From the NCBI RefSeq assembly GCF_000415985.1, contig NZ_KE356561.1, positions 51,490 through 110,593 on the forward strand: a stretch of DNA of 59,104 nucleotides, given 5' to 3'. Below the pieces are notes generated by a model. The model saw only the letters and a list, made by a program, of their open reading frames with translations, was not told the DNA's origin and ran no database searches. This DNA comes from Haloquadratum walsbyi J07HQW2 (GTDB lineage Archaea; Halobacteriota; Halobacteria; Halobacteriales; Haloferacaceae). Each line of letters begins with the position of its first letter. The first letter of the stretch is position 1. This document shows, piece by piece, positions 17,133-25,320 of the stretch. Made by a program: the position numbers and the translations under genes.

Positions 17133-17348
17133 TCAACAAATGATAACGAATGGGTTGAGAGTATTAATTGGTCCAGCTGATATCGGTGTGTCTGTTTTAT
17201 CGGAAAGCCGATGCAATGAGCCGTCAATAATGCATGAGGCTTCTAATTTTGGTGAATTAATATCAATGATATGACGACAATATCCATCTATTAGAAATAT
17301 CTCACGCAAGGTGCAATGAGATGGGTTGATTGATAGTTCAAGATACAC
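17133..17348 (-). CDS. Possible small hypothetical protein or fragment
   Basis: The frame reads SINPSHCTLREIFLIDGYC and LEASCIIDGSLHRLSDKTDT with no recognised family. The frame continues open upstream (TISEATIDAVYLEL), so this could be the tail of a decayed gene. Evidence is limited to length and composition. Confidence 0.3.
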   Translation of the reverse strand: MYLELSINPSHCTLREIFLIDGYCRHIIDINSPKLEASCIIDGSLHRLSDKTDTPISAGPINTLNPFVIIC

Positions 17349-17419
17349 CGCATCAATGGTTGCTTCAGATATTGTGCTATAATCAGCTCATATACAATCA
17401 TCTTCACCAAGCAGGAAAT

Positions 17420-17437
17420 CCCGCCGTTCACGGCGGG
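17420..17437. repeat. Left hairpin of the 17.4-19.2 kb tnpB element
   Basis: This is a perfect 7-bp stem cccgccg/cggcggg with a ttca loop. It is nearly identical to the hairpin after tnpB at 19140-19159. Confidence 0.65.
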
Positions 17438-17504
17438 CAGGAATGCGACATGATTCTGTTGCAACCACTGTTCCCCAGCTCAGTTGAATACCAACAGTAA
17501 TTGG

Positions 17505-17741
17505 TTAGCTATCGGGTTCTGCTACTTCCCAGAAATGCACCTTTCCAATATCTCGGCTAGTCACTTTCCCAGCCTCTTGAAGTGATTTGAGCCGGTCGTA
17601 TGCCGTTGTATAGGGACACTCAAGAGCTTCAGATACCTCGGTCGTCCCACAACCATCTAATTTGTGTATGGTTGATAGAAAATCTTCATCGCTATACTTC
17701 TTATCGAACTCGCCTGAATCTGTTCGGGTATCGTTTGGCAT
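17505..17741 (-). CDS. Small winged-helix regulator inside tnpB element
   Basis: This 78-residue protein is a single winged helix: DEDFLSTIHKLDGCGTTEVS, then ALECPYTTAYDRLKSLQEAG and a wing ending GKVHFWEV. It resembles the small MarR-like haloarchaeal regulators. It is encoded divergently from tnpB, and the 92-base gap between the two starts holds AT-rich promoter-like DNA (attgtatttataaaggtag, about 17741-17759). Its position within the element ends suggests it either controls tnpB or is a passenger. Both are inferred. Confidence 0.7.
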   Translation of the reverse strand: MPNDTRTDSGEFDKKYSDEDFLSTIHKLDGCGTTEVSEALECPYTTAYDRLKSLQEAGKVTSRDIGKVHFWEVAEPDS

Positions 17742-17833
17742 AATTGTATTTATAAAGGTAGTGATTAGTAAATATTCGTATCGTACAACGATGGATGTAT
17801 GCCGTCATAGAATAGTACGATGATACGGGTAGC

Positions 17834-19117
17834 ATGGCGACCGTAATACGCACGTTACAGGCGACTCTTGTGCCACCGACAAGCCACAAGCAAGCCAGCC
17901 TGCAACACTCGGTGGAAACTTATCGCCATGCCCTACAGGAAGCGTTTCAGGCCGATTGTGACACCAAAACGGCGGTTAATGAAGTGGTCACACCATACGA
18001 CCTGAGCAGTTATGCTAAAGACGCCCTGAAAAATTATGTTCCTGATCTGGTTGATGAGGCTGATGAGTTGGATGAAAGCCACCCAGTGAGATATACTGGA
18101 CGTGGGTTGACACTTGACCACGATCCCGACCGTCAAAATAGTTTCTGCTGGCGGGTTCCAAAAGCCCAATCAGCAGAAGGGTCGCCGTTCTTGATTCCAC
18201 TCCGAATCAGTCCAGCACAGCGATCTCTTTGGGATGGAACACTGAACGGTGAGATTGAACCCAACCAGTTTCAGCTACAACGGGACGGTGAAACATGGTC
18301 GTTGCATGTCGGCGTTGACATTGACGTGCCTGACTCAACGTATGATTCAGATAGTGACGGGATAACAACAGTTGGGTTTGATATTGGAGAGGCTCACCTG
18401 CTAGCAGGCTGTGCCTGCACAGACGGTTCTCCGACTGACCCACTGCTGATTACCGGCGGTCACGCCCGACAACTCCGCAAGGGAAAGGAGATGTTTACTA
18501 CACTCTCACGGTTACAGGAACGTGATGTCGCCCAATGGCGCATTGATGAGCGGTTTAATCACTATCAGAACGCCCTGACTGATATTGTCGAAAAGGCAAG
18601 TCGGCAGGCTGTCGATTATGCCCAGCAATTCGACAAGCCGGTGGTTGTGTTGGAGCAGTTGCACAGTATCAGAGAAAACTTAGATTATGGCAAGTGGATG
18701 AACTGAACCGGCGACTGCATAACTGGGCGTTCAGACGGCTTCAAAACGCTATCGAACGGAAAGCGGTTGAGGCTGGTATGCCGGTCGCATATGTACATCC
18801 ACACTACACAAGCCAAACCTGCCATGCCTGCAACCATATCGGATCGAGGAACAGCGACGAATTTCGGTGCACAAATGATGACTGTTGGGTTGGGTAACAG
18901 AATATCACGCAGACATTAACGCTGCGATAAACATAGCCGAGAGGCTCGATCCGTGGGGTGAGAGCCTGCCAGTGAAATCGGCAGGCGATGACATGACATG
19001 TCACGGAATGGGAGCGGTTGTGACACCGCCATGACTCCGACCGGACAGAGCCAATCACAGCAACAGCAAATGACGCTCGGTCGATATGTAGAGCCAGAAC
19101 CCACTGCCAGCGATTAA
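17834..19117 (+). pseudogene. tnpB: tnpB disrupted by three 5-bp tandem duplications
   Basis: The frame starts at 17834 (ATVIRTLQATLVPPTSHKQA). RuvC acids are present in context: GFDIGEAHLLAG, VVLEQLHSIREN and, after correction, HADINAAINIAE. A zinc finger (TSQTCHACNHIG, FRCTNDDC) is also there. Three tandem 5-bp repeats each shift the frame: TGAAC at 18699-18708, TTGGG at 18885-18894 and ACATG at 18991-19000. Deleting one unit of each restores a single 422-residue TnpB ending DPWGESLPVKSAGDD...PTASD at 19117. Because 3 x 5 = 15, the final frame is the original one, but the present gene has stops at 18704-18706 and 18895-18897. Apart from this it looks undecayed, so inactivation is probably recent. 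Confidence 0.85.
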
Positions 19118-19139
19118 CTGGTATTCCTCTGCCGGGAAG

Positions 19140-19159
19140 CCCCGCCGTTTACGGCGGGG
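19140..19159. repeat. Right-end hairpin (omega-RNA scaffold region) of tnpB element
   Basis: This is a perfect 8-bp stem ccccgccg/cggcgggg with a ttta loop, 22 bases after the tnpB stop. In IS200/IS605 elements this region forms the right end and the scaffold of the TnpB guide RNA, with the guide taken from the adjacent flank. Confidence 0.65.
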
Positions 19160-19162
19160 AGG

Positions 19163-19288
19163 ATGTCACTTGCATTCCATATTACGGTCCTATTAGATCT
19201 GCAGGTGGTACGGGACAGGCATTATCTGTATTAGTCGCTGATTATCTTAGACAACAATTAGATATTGGTGAGTTTAATTGGATCAGCT
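19163..19288 (+). pseudogene. polC: DNA polymerase D large subunit (DP2) fragment
   Basis: The frame reads [20 protein letters not shown] and continues [15 protein letters not shown] before a stop. This matches the highly conserved [20 protein letters not shown] block near the N-terminal third of archaeal PolD large subunits. Only about 40 codons survive out of over 1,000. The fragment starts at the right tip of the tnpB element and ends at the stop codon of the converging 19287 gene. It is a relic, not a working polymerase. Confidence 0.8.
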
Positions 19289-20006
19289 AATCAGTAACAG
19301 TCATTCTCGGCGCTCCTTTTTGAGCTTCTGTTTGTCCTTTTGGAAGCGTAAACGCCGGAATAAATATTATTTCATCCAACAACGTATGCTCATCATATCC
19401 ATTTTGTTTGGCAACTTCGACATGAGCATATTTTATTAGTTCAAGCTCATCATCTGTGAAATCATATTTGTTCCCCATATTTTCTCGCAGAACACGTCCA
19501 CCGCCAATCACAAATGTCGGTCGAGGATCATCCTCAACGAAATCAAGAATATATGAAAATAATTCATTATCCGTTTCTTCAAGCGACGGTCCAGATAAAT
19601 CCTTCAAAGTGTTGTCACTCAAATACTCGATTATCTTCTCTCGTTCATGCGCAAGCTGTAATGTGAATCGATAGATTACGTACAGTGGATCATCGATGTC
19701 CAACTCAACAGGAATTTCACTAACTTCATTAGATACATACTTCATTTCATCTAGCATTTTTTCCTGTTGTACTCGAATTAACGTTTCAACAGCAGTATCT
19801 ACGATTACTGGATCGTAGGGGTGAGTTAACCGTGTATCTGTATATTCTTGAGATGCACTGTGTGTTCCAAGTAGTTCATCAGCTACGTATTCAAGATCAA
19901 CCCCTAATTGATCTTCGACCGATTCTCTCATACTATGTTTCTCTAAAAACCTAATTACCCGAGAAGCATATGGATCCATATCTGGTAACGATTCGAAGAA
20001 ATTCAT
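19287..20006 (-). CDS. Hypothetical protein
   Basis: This acidic, soluble 239-residue protein is mostly helical ([37 protein letters not shown]-like segments) with a possible strand-loop [18 protein letters not shown]. It ends in an [20 protein letters not shown] tail. No family was recognised. Composition matches the AT-rich island. The candidate structured RNA lies just upstream of its start. Confidence 0.65.
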   Translation of the reverse strand: MNFFESLPDMDPYASRVIRFLEKHSMRESVEDQLGVDLEYVADELLGTHSASQEYTDTRLTHPYDPVIVDTAVETLIRVQQEKMLDEMKYVSNEVSEIPVELDIDDPLYVIYRFTLQLAHEREKIIEYLSDNTLKDLSGPSLEETDNELFSYILDFVEDDPRPTFVIGGGRVLRENMGNKYDFTDDELELIKYAHVEVAKQNGYDEHTLLDEIIFIPAFTLPKGQTEAQKGAPRMTVTD

Positions 20007-20077
20007 GTTATCTAACAGTTATGCTACTTTTATAAAATAGTTTCCTGAATAGCATTCTGTTCGAAACGTCGTAAAGA

Positions 20078-20087
20078 TTATTAAATA
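20078..20087 (+). promoter_or_regulatory. TATA-like element before candidate RNA
   Basis: The sequence ttattaaata lies about 20-25 bases before the first of three hairpins, at the distance expected between an archaeal TATA box and a transcription start. Confidence 0.4.
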
Positions 20088-20104
20088 GTTATGTATGGAA
20101 TAAT

Positions 20105-20195
20105 ATAGACGCGTTAAGCGTCTAAGATTTGGATCCCATACCCAAATCTATTCAAAGTTATTCCCCTACGAGCTTTCCCCTAAGCTCATTTTTCA
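20105..20195 (+). ncRNA. Candidate structured RNA: three hairpins and a T-run
   Basis: Three inverted repeats follow each other. The first is 20107-20123 (agacgc gttaa gcgtct), the second 20125-20149 (8-bp stem agatttgg/ccaaatct) and the third 20170-20187 (gagctt tcccct aagctc). The last is followed by attttt, like a factor-independent terminator on the plus strand. A TATA-like box lies at the right distance upstream. The segment is noncoding and lies between two leftward genes. This is a structural prediction by eye only. Confidence 0.45.
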
Positions 20196-20223
20196 TTGCA
20201 ACAATCAAGACTAGATACAGTGT

Positions 20224-20682
20224 TTATTTATAGTATTTAATGAGTAATTTTCCTTTATTTCGACTATCGATATATTTATATTTTTCAGATGTATTCTTGT
20301 CAAATTCCCTCATGACTCGATAGATCCGTGAAAACGCTAATTCACTTTGAGTGCTCGTATTCAATAATTTTCGTAATTGACTGGAATCTATCACTCTCCC
20401 TTTGAACGCTGGACTGCTCCAGTCATGATAATTCTCCCATACGATTACAGCTCGTCTTACTGGTTTAGTTAAGCTACCCCCACGTTCAAACACAGACATG
20501 TTGCTGTATCGTTCTAATGAACACACGTCTGCATCAGCTTTGGATTGATCACCATTCACTGAACCGTTTTCGACCATCTGTTCAAATTCAGTAATTCGTT
20601 GAATAAACTCTGCATTCTGTTGTTCTTGAAAATCCATTTGAATTGCAAGATTCTCTGATAGGTCTGTTATTTGCTGGTGCAT
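20224..20682 (-). CDS. Hypothetical protein with N-terminal coiled region
   Basis: This protein has 152 residues. Residues 1-40 are a predicted helical, Gln/Glu-rich segment (ITDLSENLAIQMDFQEQQNA). The C-terminal half (KPVRRAVIVWENYHDW, VIDSSQLRKLLNTSTQSELA, FSRIYRVMREFDKNT) resembles the small C-terminal domain seen in haloarchaeal plasmid and virus proteins of unknown role. A DNA-binding role is possible but unproven. Confidence 0.6.
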   Translation of the reverse strand: MHQQITDLSENLAIQMDFQEQQNAEFIQRITEFEQMVENGSVNGDQSKADADVCSLERYSNMSVFERGGSLTKPVRRAVIVWENYHDWSSPAFKGRVIDSSQLRKLLNTSTQSELAFSRIYRVMREFDKNTSEKYKYIDSRNKGKLLIKYYK

Positions 20683-20894
20683 TTCCTCAAGTGTTGCATG
20701 TCTTGGTTGTGAAGATTGCTGTTATGGCATATATCTACTGTTGAATTTGAAAGGCTCTCACAGGTTATATTATACACTACTTTGTATCGTACTGTATGCT
20801 TTGATGTTGACGATGTACTGAGAATAGATACACTTATCACGAGATTGAACATAATATTGCACACCCTTCAAACTAAATCAAGGGACACATAATC

Positions 20895-21851
20895 ATGACT
20901 GAAATCACAGTAGACAGTATCCGAGGTCGACTCGATAATGAATTTTCAGAGACGATTCAAGATACTGATATACAGACGGAAATTGACGCATATCTAAATT
21001 TTGGTGTTAGCGACCCTAAGACACTTATTGATGGTGTCATAGATCGACTTGCAGAGAACAATAACACAAGCAAAACAGAAGTCACCCAGGCAACTGCTGA
21101 TGCTTCAGGTGCTGCTCCACTCACGACTATTGAGGATATGGGTGTCAATGAAGAATGGATCACACTTGAAGCCGAAGTAATTCAGTTATGGGATAACGAT
21201 AGTGAATCAATTTCTCAGGTTGGACTATTATCTGATGGGACTGGACGTGTTCAGTTCACTTCATGGGCGAAAAGCGATGTCATAATTCTTGTTGAAAATG
21301 AACAGTATCGATTTGAGAACGTCGTCACTGATGAATATCAAGATAATCCACAGGTGAAACTAAATTCTTCAACTGACATTTCACTGTTGCAAGACGATGA
21401 CAAGAAGGATATCTCACATACAGTTGAATTCACAGGTTCATGTGTATCAATTCAAGATGGATCTGGAATGATAAGACGATGTACAAAAGATGGATGTTCA
21501 CGAGTGCTTACAAGTGATAGCTGTCAAGAACATGGAGCTGTTGACAGTGAATATGATCTTCGTCTCAAGCTCGTGCTTGATAACGGCACTGAGGTTCAAA
21601 ATGTTGTCTGTAATCGTGAAATTACGGAAGAACTCACTGGAATGACACTTGAGGAAGCAAACAGTATAGCACAAGAATCATTAGACACTGATGCACCTGG
21701 ACGGGAAATGGAACCGCTGATACTTGGGTCATATTTCACCGTATCAGGGAATCCATTAGGTGACTTCATTGCTGCAAACGAAATTGCTACAGCCACAGAC
21801 TCAAGAGACGTTGAAGAATTATTGATTAACGCACGATCGCTGTCAGTATAA
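20895..21851 (+). CDS. rpa: Replication protein A (single-stranded DNA-binding) paralogue
   Basis: This 318-residue protein has the haloarchaeal RPA architecture: a helical N-terminus, an OB fold at about 95-165 (AEVIQLWDNDSESISQVGLL, GRVQFTSWAKSD, RFENVVTDEYQ), and a zinc finger near 196-215 (RRCTKDGCSRVLTSDSCQEH). A second OB-like part follows (EYDLRLKLVLDNGTEVQNVV). It binds single-stranded DNA during replication and repair. The gene is followed after four bases by an RPA-associated protein gene, the normal haloarchaeal rpa-rpap pairing. Its AT-rich codons and position among fragments of other replication genes mark it as an accessory copy. Confidence 0.9.
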   Translation: MTEITVDSIRGRLDNEFSETIQDTDIQTEIDAYLNFGVSDPKTLIDGVIDRLAENNNTSKTEVTQATADASGAAPLTTIEDMGVNEEWITLEAEVIQLWDNDSESISQVGLLSDGTGRVQFTSWAKSDVIILVENEQYRFENVVTDEYQDNPQVKLNSSTDISLLQDDDKKDISHTVEFTGSCVSIQDGSGMIRRCTKDGCSRVLTSDSCQEHGAVDSEYDLRLKLVLDNGTEVQNVVCNREITEELTGMTLEEANSIAQESLDTDAPGREMEPLILGSYFTVSGNPLGDFIAANEIATATDSRDVEELLINARSLSV

Positions 21852-21855
21852 TACA

Positions 21856-22416
21856 ATGAGTTCAAATTATAGATCCCGAGAAGTCGCAAAGCGTGTCTTT
21901 GCACGAGAACTTCGTGAAGCTGATCACATGTTCAAAGAAGACGACGACGAATATGCTCCCTCTTATCTCCTACTTCCAAGCGGAAATAAAGCGAATCGAC
22001 TGTTCCTTGCTGGAACACTCACTGAAAAAGAGCGTAAAGACGGATTTTATTCCTGTCGTGTAACTGACTCAACAGGAAAATTCTATATTTACTCCGGTCA
22101 ATATCAACCAAAAGCTACCGAAGCACTGAGAAAAATCAATCCCCCAACATATGTAGCCATTACTGGGAAGCCAAATACATATGAAACTGATGACGGTAAT
22201 GTAATCACATCTATTCGTCCAGAATCTGTTTCAGAAATCACCGAAAAAACACGATCACAATGGATGAAAGAAACCGCTCATCAAACACTTGAACGTCTCA
22301 GTGCACCGACCTCAACATATGCGTCTCGAGCAGCAGAACAATACGACGAGGATTCGCTTGATACAGTTCATCAAGCGACAATCATAGCTCTGGAGTCAAT
22401 TCAAACTGAGCTGTAG
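21856..22416 (+). CDS. rpap: RPA-associated protein (COG3390 type)
   Basis: This 186-residue OB-fold protein matches the RPA-associated family: SREVAKRVFARELREADHMF, then YLLLPSGNKANRLFLAGTLT, FYSCRVTDSTGKFYIYSGQY and PPTYVAITGKPNTYETDDGN. Known haloarchaeal members form complexes with their cognate RPA and are coexpressed with it. The start lies four bases after the rpa stop. Length appears complete and no frameshift is seen. With rpa it forms the only intact replication operon of the AT-rich island. Confidence 0.88.
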   Translation: MSSNYRSREVAKRVFARELREADHMFKEDDDEYAPSYLLLPSGNKANRLFLAGTLTEKERKDGFYSCRVTDSTGKFYIYSGQYQPKATEALRKINPPTYVAITGKPNTYETDDGNVITSIRPESVSEITEKTRSQWMKETAHQTLERLSAPTSTYASRAAEQYDEDSLDTVHQATIIALESIQTEL

Positions 22417-22557
22417 TTCATTATCTATACTCACACGATGTGTGTACGTTTGAATTTGGATTAGCGTAATCAACATTTCTAAGCTCTTCTGAGAGTAATA
22501 CAGACGATGACATATCTTGTTTCCTGAGAAAGTGTAAGAAACCGACTCCAATATACA
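22417..22557. other. Intergenic after rpap
   Basis: AT-rich and noncoding. A short inverted repeat (cacacgatgtgtgt region, about 22433-22446) may act as a terminator for the rpa operon. Confidence 0.3.
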
Positions 22558-22770
22558 TCAAGTATACCGTTCTTGCAGATAATCGGTCGCTTCATTACCC
22601 AAGATTATGCTCAAATCGTGCATGTGTAGCACTTGGATATACAAGGAAAATAATCCTAACTGATGAATCCGGCGAAGTCTTTGTACTTCTGGTTGATTAA
22701 TAACGTTAATCTCCTCAGCAGAGACTTCTATATATCCATATAATAATCTCGAATATATTTCATATGCCAC
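22558..22770 (-). pseudogene. HD-domain phosphohydrolase N-terminal fragment
   Basis: The frame reads YGYIEVSAEEINVINQPEVQ and RLRRIHQLGLFSLY. These match the opening of SAMHD1/dGTPase-type HD phosphohydrolases (GYIE...IIDTPEFQRLRRIKQLG). After a frameshift the minus strand continues PSATHARFEHNLG, which carries the first His of the HD site, and then ends. The rest of the gene is absent. If intact, such enzymes hydrolyse deoxynucleotides or nucleotide signals. Confidence 0.7.
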
Positions 22771-22881
22771 TATAGATGATTTCAGCTATAATCAATATAC
22801 CAAGTTTCGATATAAAAAGGCTATATCATACACATATGAAATATGAAACTTGTCAGCACACGCATTTTTAGAGTATTTCAT

Positions 22882-23805
22882 CTACGGAGTGAATGTGGCA
22901 GTGTCTTCTCGTATTTCGCCCGTGTTAGGGTCTTTGTACCGAACAGTAATCGTATCACCATCCGATGCGTTGAGGACTCCTTTTGTGTCTGTCTGACTAA
23001 CATCAATTGTTCCAGTGAATATTGAACCACCAGCATGTGATAGAGTAATAACTTCTCCTTTGTCATATTTTAGATCATCAATAATGTCTGTCTCCCCAGT
23101 AAATGATACTGTAACAGTGTTATTTGGGTTTACTTGAACAGATTCAATAGAATTTGATGCAAACCCACTGTATGTATAATCAAAATCACTCTTGTTCAGC
23201 ACGGCATCATTGTTCCTATCCAAGACTGTATCATTAGTCGTGTAAGTGCTGATACCCGATGGTAACGCTTCTTCTGTAACTACAAAGTTTTCAGTATCAG
23301 ACCCGACATTTACAATATAGTCTCTATCTGTCGATAAGCTTGGATCATCGACCTCGATGCGTAACGCTTCACTCTCGAAATACAGATTCTTATCGAATAG
23401 GATTGTAGATCGTGCTTCATTGTCCTGAACTGTATTCATTGTTCCAATAACATATTCTGAATCGCCATCGATTTCAATGAGAGTTACATCTGAATCTGCG
23501 TCAATGCCATATACACTGAAAGAATCCCCTGGAGAAGCCTCACGAAACAGTTTTTTCTCGTCTCCATTGATAATGAATCTCATCGCATCTGCTGTCCCCG
23601 TTTTGATGTCAATTGTAACTTCTCCATTTTTTTCACTAATACTTACACCAATATCTTTGTCATTTATATCAGTCACATTTTGTGACTCTGTTATATCTAG
23701 TGCGAAAGCACCAATCACCGCACTCAACGCTATCGTTACTGCTATTAGTAAAGTCACAGCAAGCACCGGACTTACCGCACTCTTATTGATTCTATCACTA
23801 TCCAT
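22882..23805 (-). CDS. Prepilin-like exported protein (archaeal type IV pilin N-terminus)
   Basis: From the ATG at 23805 the protein has 307 residues and starts MDSDRINKSAVSPVLAVTLL followed by a 20-residue hydrophobic stretch. KSAVSPV is the class III signal recognised by the prepilin peptidase in archaeal type IV pilins and pilin-like proteins. The exported part is rich in beta strands and charged loops (TDINDKDIGVSISEKNGEVT, DTDIIDDLKYDKGEV). The longer frame to 23892 adds an implausible tail before the signal. It may be a minor pilin or a cell-surface protein exported through the pilin route. Confidence 0.75.
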   Translation of the reverse strand: MDSDRINKSAVSPVLAVTLLIAVTIALSAVIGAFALDITESQNVTDINDKDIGVSISEKNGEVTIDIKTGTADAMRFIINGDEKKLFREASPGDSFSVYGIDADSDVTLIEIDGDSEYVIGTMNTVQDNEARSTILFDKNLYFESEALRIEVDDPSLSTDRDYIVNVGSDTENFVVTEEALPSGISTYTTNDTVLDRNNDAVLNKSDFDYTYSGFASNSIESVQVNPNNTVTVSFTGETDIIDDLKYDKGEVITLSHAGGSIFTGTIDVSQTDTKGVLNASDGDTITVRYKDPNTGEIREDTATFTP

Positions 23806-24061
23806 ACATTTATAATTTATAAAATAATATATATAATTTACCTTTATTTTCGGTGCATCGTGAAAACTTCCAATCAATCGCATATTCCACAAAATTCAAT
23901 GGTGACTAAGATATGATTGAGATAGGTGTATAGAATTTATCGACTCACGATAATGAAGACGGCTGATTCAACAGTGGCTTCAACAGCGATCATTCCAAAT
24001 CATAAGGCTAATTGGAAATCGGATGGTTCATAACTGAAAACAAATGTCAACAATTGATATT

Positions 24062-25012
24062 TTACCCTAAATCTGCAAGATATACCGCAGTTACGTTTCC
24101 GATACCACTTTGCTTGCCACGGGGAGTGTGCCGTTCAAACTGAGGAATATATTCATACGATAATTGTGCATTGCTATTTGAACTGTCAGACTTTGTCGTG
24201 ACCAGAATCCAGCTATCGTTTTCCTCAAGATTCAAATCACCGCTGAATTGTCCTCCAAGATCCCGATAAAACTCTTCTAATTCTGCATTTATTCCATCTG
24301 ATGGGTCCCGAATATTTCTTCCAGGCTGCCCACCCCCGATGAGCAAAATATCATCTGTCTCTTCAGCATTTGTCTCGATAAATTGCTGTATTTCATCTCC
24401 ACATGAATTTCCACACTTGTTTGTTGAACGAGTTTCATCTGCGATGAAATATGTTTTAAACTGTGAATTTGTATGAGTATCTCCCGTTGCATACTCGGTA
24501 ACAGCTCCTGATTCGTCGACAATAAGAATATTAATTCCTGACGATACCTCTTTGATAGGAATTCCATCGACGTGAATTGTAGCTGAACACGTTCCTGGTG
24601 AATCACATGTTGAACTCTTCATTTCAACGAGTGTTGCAGCCGTTTTTGAAAAATAAAATCTATCAATAACTTCTGTATCTTGTCCACGATATCCGATAAC
24701 AGTCAGAGGGTCTGTAATATTACCTGGCTCTGGAGTGAAAATTATGCTCTGTGGTGTGTCTTTGACCGTTTTGATGCTCGAACCATATGACAACGTTACA
24801 TAGTCAATATCAAATAATGATTTTATATCTACCGTCACAGTCGCATCTGTATTTGACTGAAATCCAATATCAGCGTTAATTGGTTCTGAGTTCGTTAGTA
24901 CAACATCAAGAAAGACAGGAGCGGTAATTGATGCAGAGATGAACACAATAACAATCATAATTATCGTTCCAACTACTGATGAAACGCCCTGATTGGTTTG
25001 TTGAGAAATCAC
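24062..25012 (-). CDS. Prepilin-like exported protein with ILEI/PANDER-like domain
   Basis: This protein has 316 residues. The N-terminus QGVSSVVGTIIMIVIVFISA is a class III signal with hydrophobic segment. Residues about 150-290 follow the ILEI (FAM3-type) pattern: SSGINILIVDESGAVTEYAT, then EIQQFIETNAEETDDILLIG and LNLEENDSWILVTTKSD. That layout is opening GxGIxxVVLD, middle FIExxxDxDIVLIA and final LGxRDSWAxI. Four cysteines (CDSPGTC, CGNSCG) may form extracellular disulfides. ILEI domains occur in eukaryotic secreted cytokines and in some bacterial surface glycan proteins. The role here is unknown. Confidence 0.65.
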   Translation of the reverse strand: MISQQTNQGVSSVVGTIIMIVIVFISASITAPVFLDVVLTNSEPINADIGFQSNTDATVTVDIKSLFDIDYVTLSYGSSIKTVKDTPQSIIFTPEPGNITDPLTVIGYRGQDTEVIDRFYFSKTAATLVEMKSSTCDSPGTCSATIHVDGIPIKEVSSGINILIVDESGAVTEYATGDTHTNSQFKTYFIADETRSTNKCGNSCGDEIQQFIETNAEETDDILLIGGGQPGRNIRDPSDGINAELEEFYRDLGGQFSGDLNLEENDSWILVTTKSDSSNSNAQLSYEYIPQFERHTPRGKQSGIGNVTAVYLADLG

Positions 25013-25097
25013 GATGGATTAAATGATAATTTGTTTATATTTATATCCTCTTGCTCCGCCAAGCAATTAAAACTGATCAGATTCAATAAACAAGATG

Positions 25098-25126
25098 AGT
25101 GCCTCGGGGCTTGACCCCGAGGTAGT
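25098..25126. repeat. Solitary tnpB-element end hairpin
   Basis: The sequence tgcctcggggcttgaccccgaggtag contains a cctcgggg/ccccgagg stem with a short loop. It is the same end type as the 5.5-7.0 kb tnpB element. No tnpB lies beside it, so it is a remnant or a stand-alone end. Confidence 0.5.
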
Positions 25127-25320
25127 TCACAATCTTCGGTTGAAAATGATCCTATCACAAACTGCTTTTATTTTTACTTGATATAATAATATTATACACT
25201 ATAGTTACACTTTCTCGTTATATGAATGCTATATTTAATCAAAAACAGATTATATTACATTATTTATCAATTTTCTTTACAGACGAAATTATAAATACAG
25301 TATATACAAGATATAAGCTA

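Larger units (their letters stand above)
17420..19165 (+). mobile_element. tnpB element with end hairpins and an internal winged-helix gene
   Basis: Matching hairpins frame the element: 17420-17437 (cccgccg ttca cggcggg) and 19140-19159 (ccccgccg ttta cggcgggg), each followed by a similar gaatg/gatgtcac-type tail. Inside are a leftward winged-helix gene (17505-17741) and a rightward tnpB with three 5-bp duplications. There is no tnpA. The right tip lies at about 19165, directly before a DNA polymerase D large-subunit fragment. The left hairpin might instead be the right end of a lost neighbour element. Confidence 0.65.

Noticed and set aside
20107-20187. Reading the three hairpins as a tRNA or CRISPR repeat
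   Set aside because: The stems have different sequences, there is no repeat-spacer periodicity and no T-loop or CCA-type acceptor pattern.
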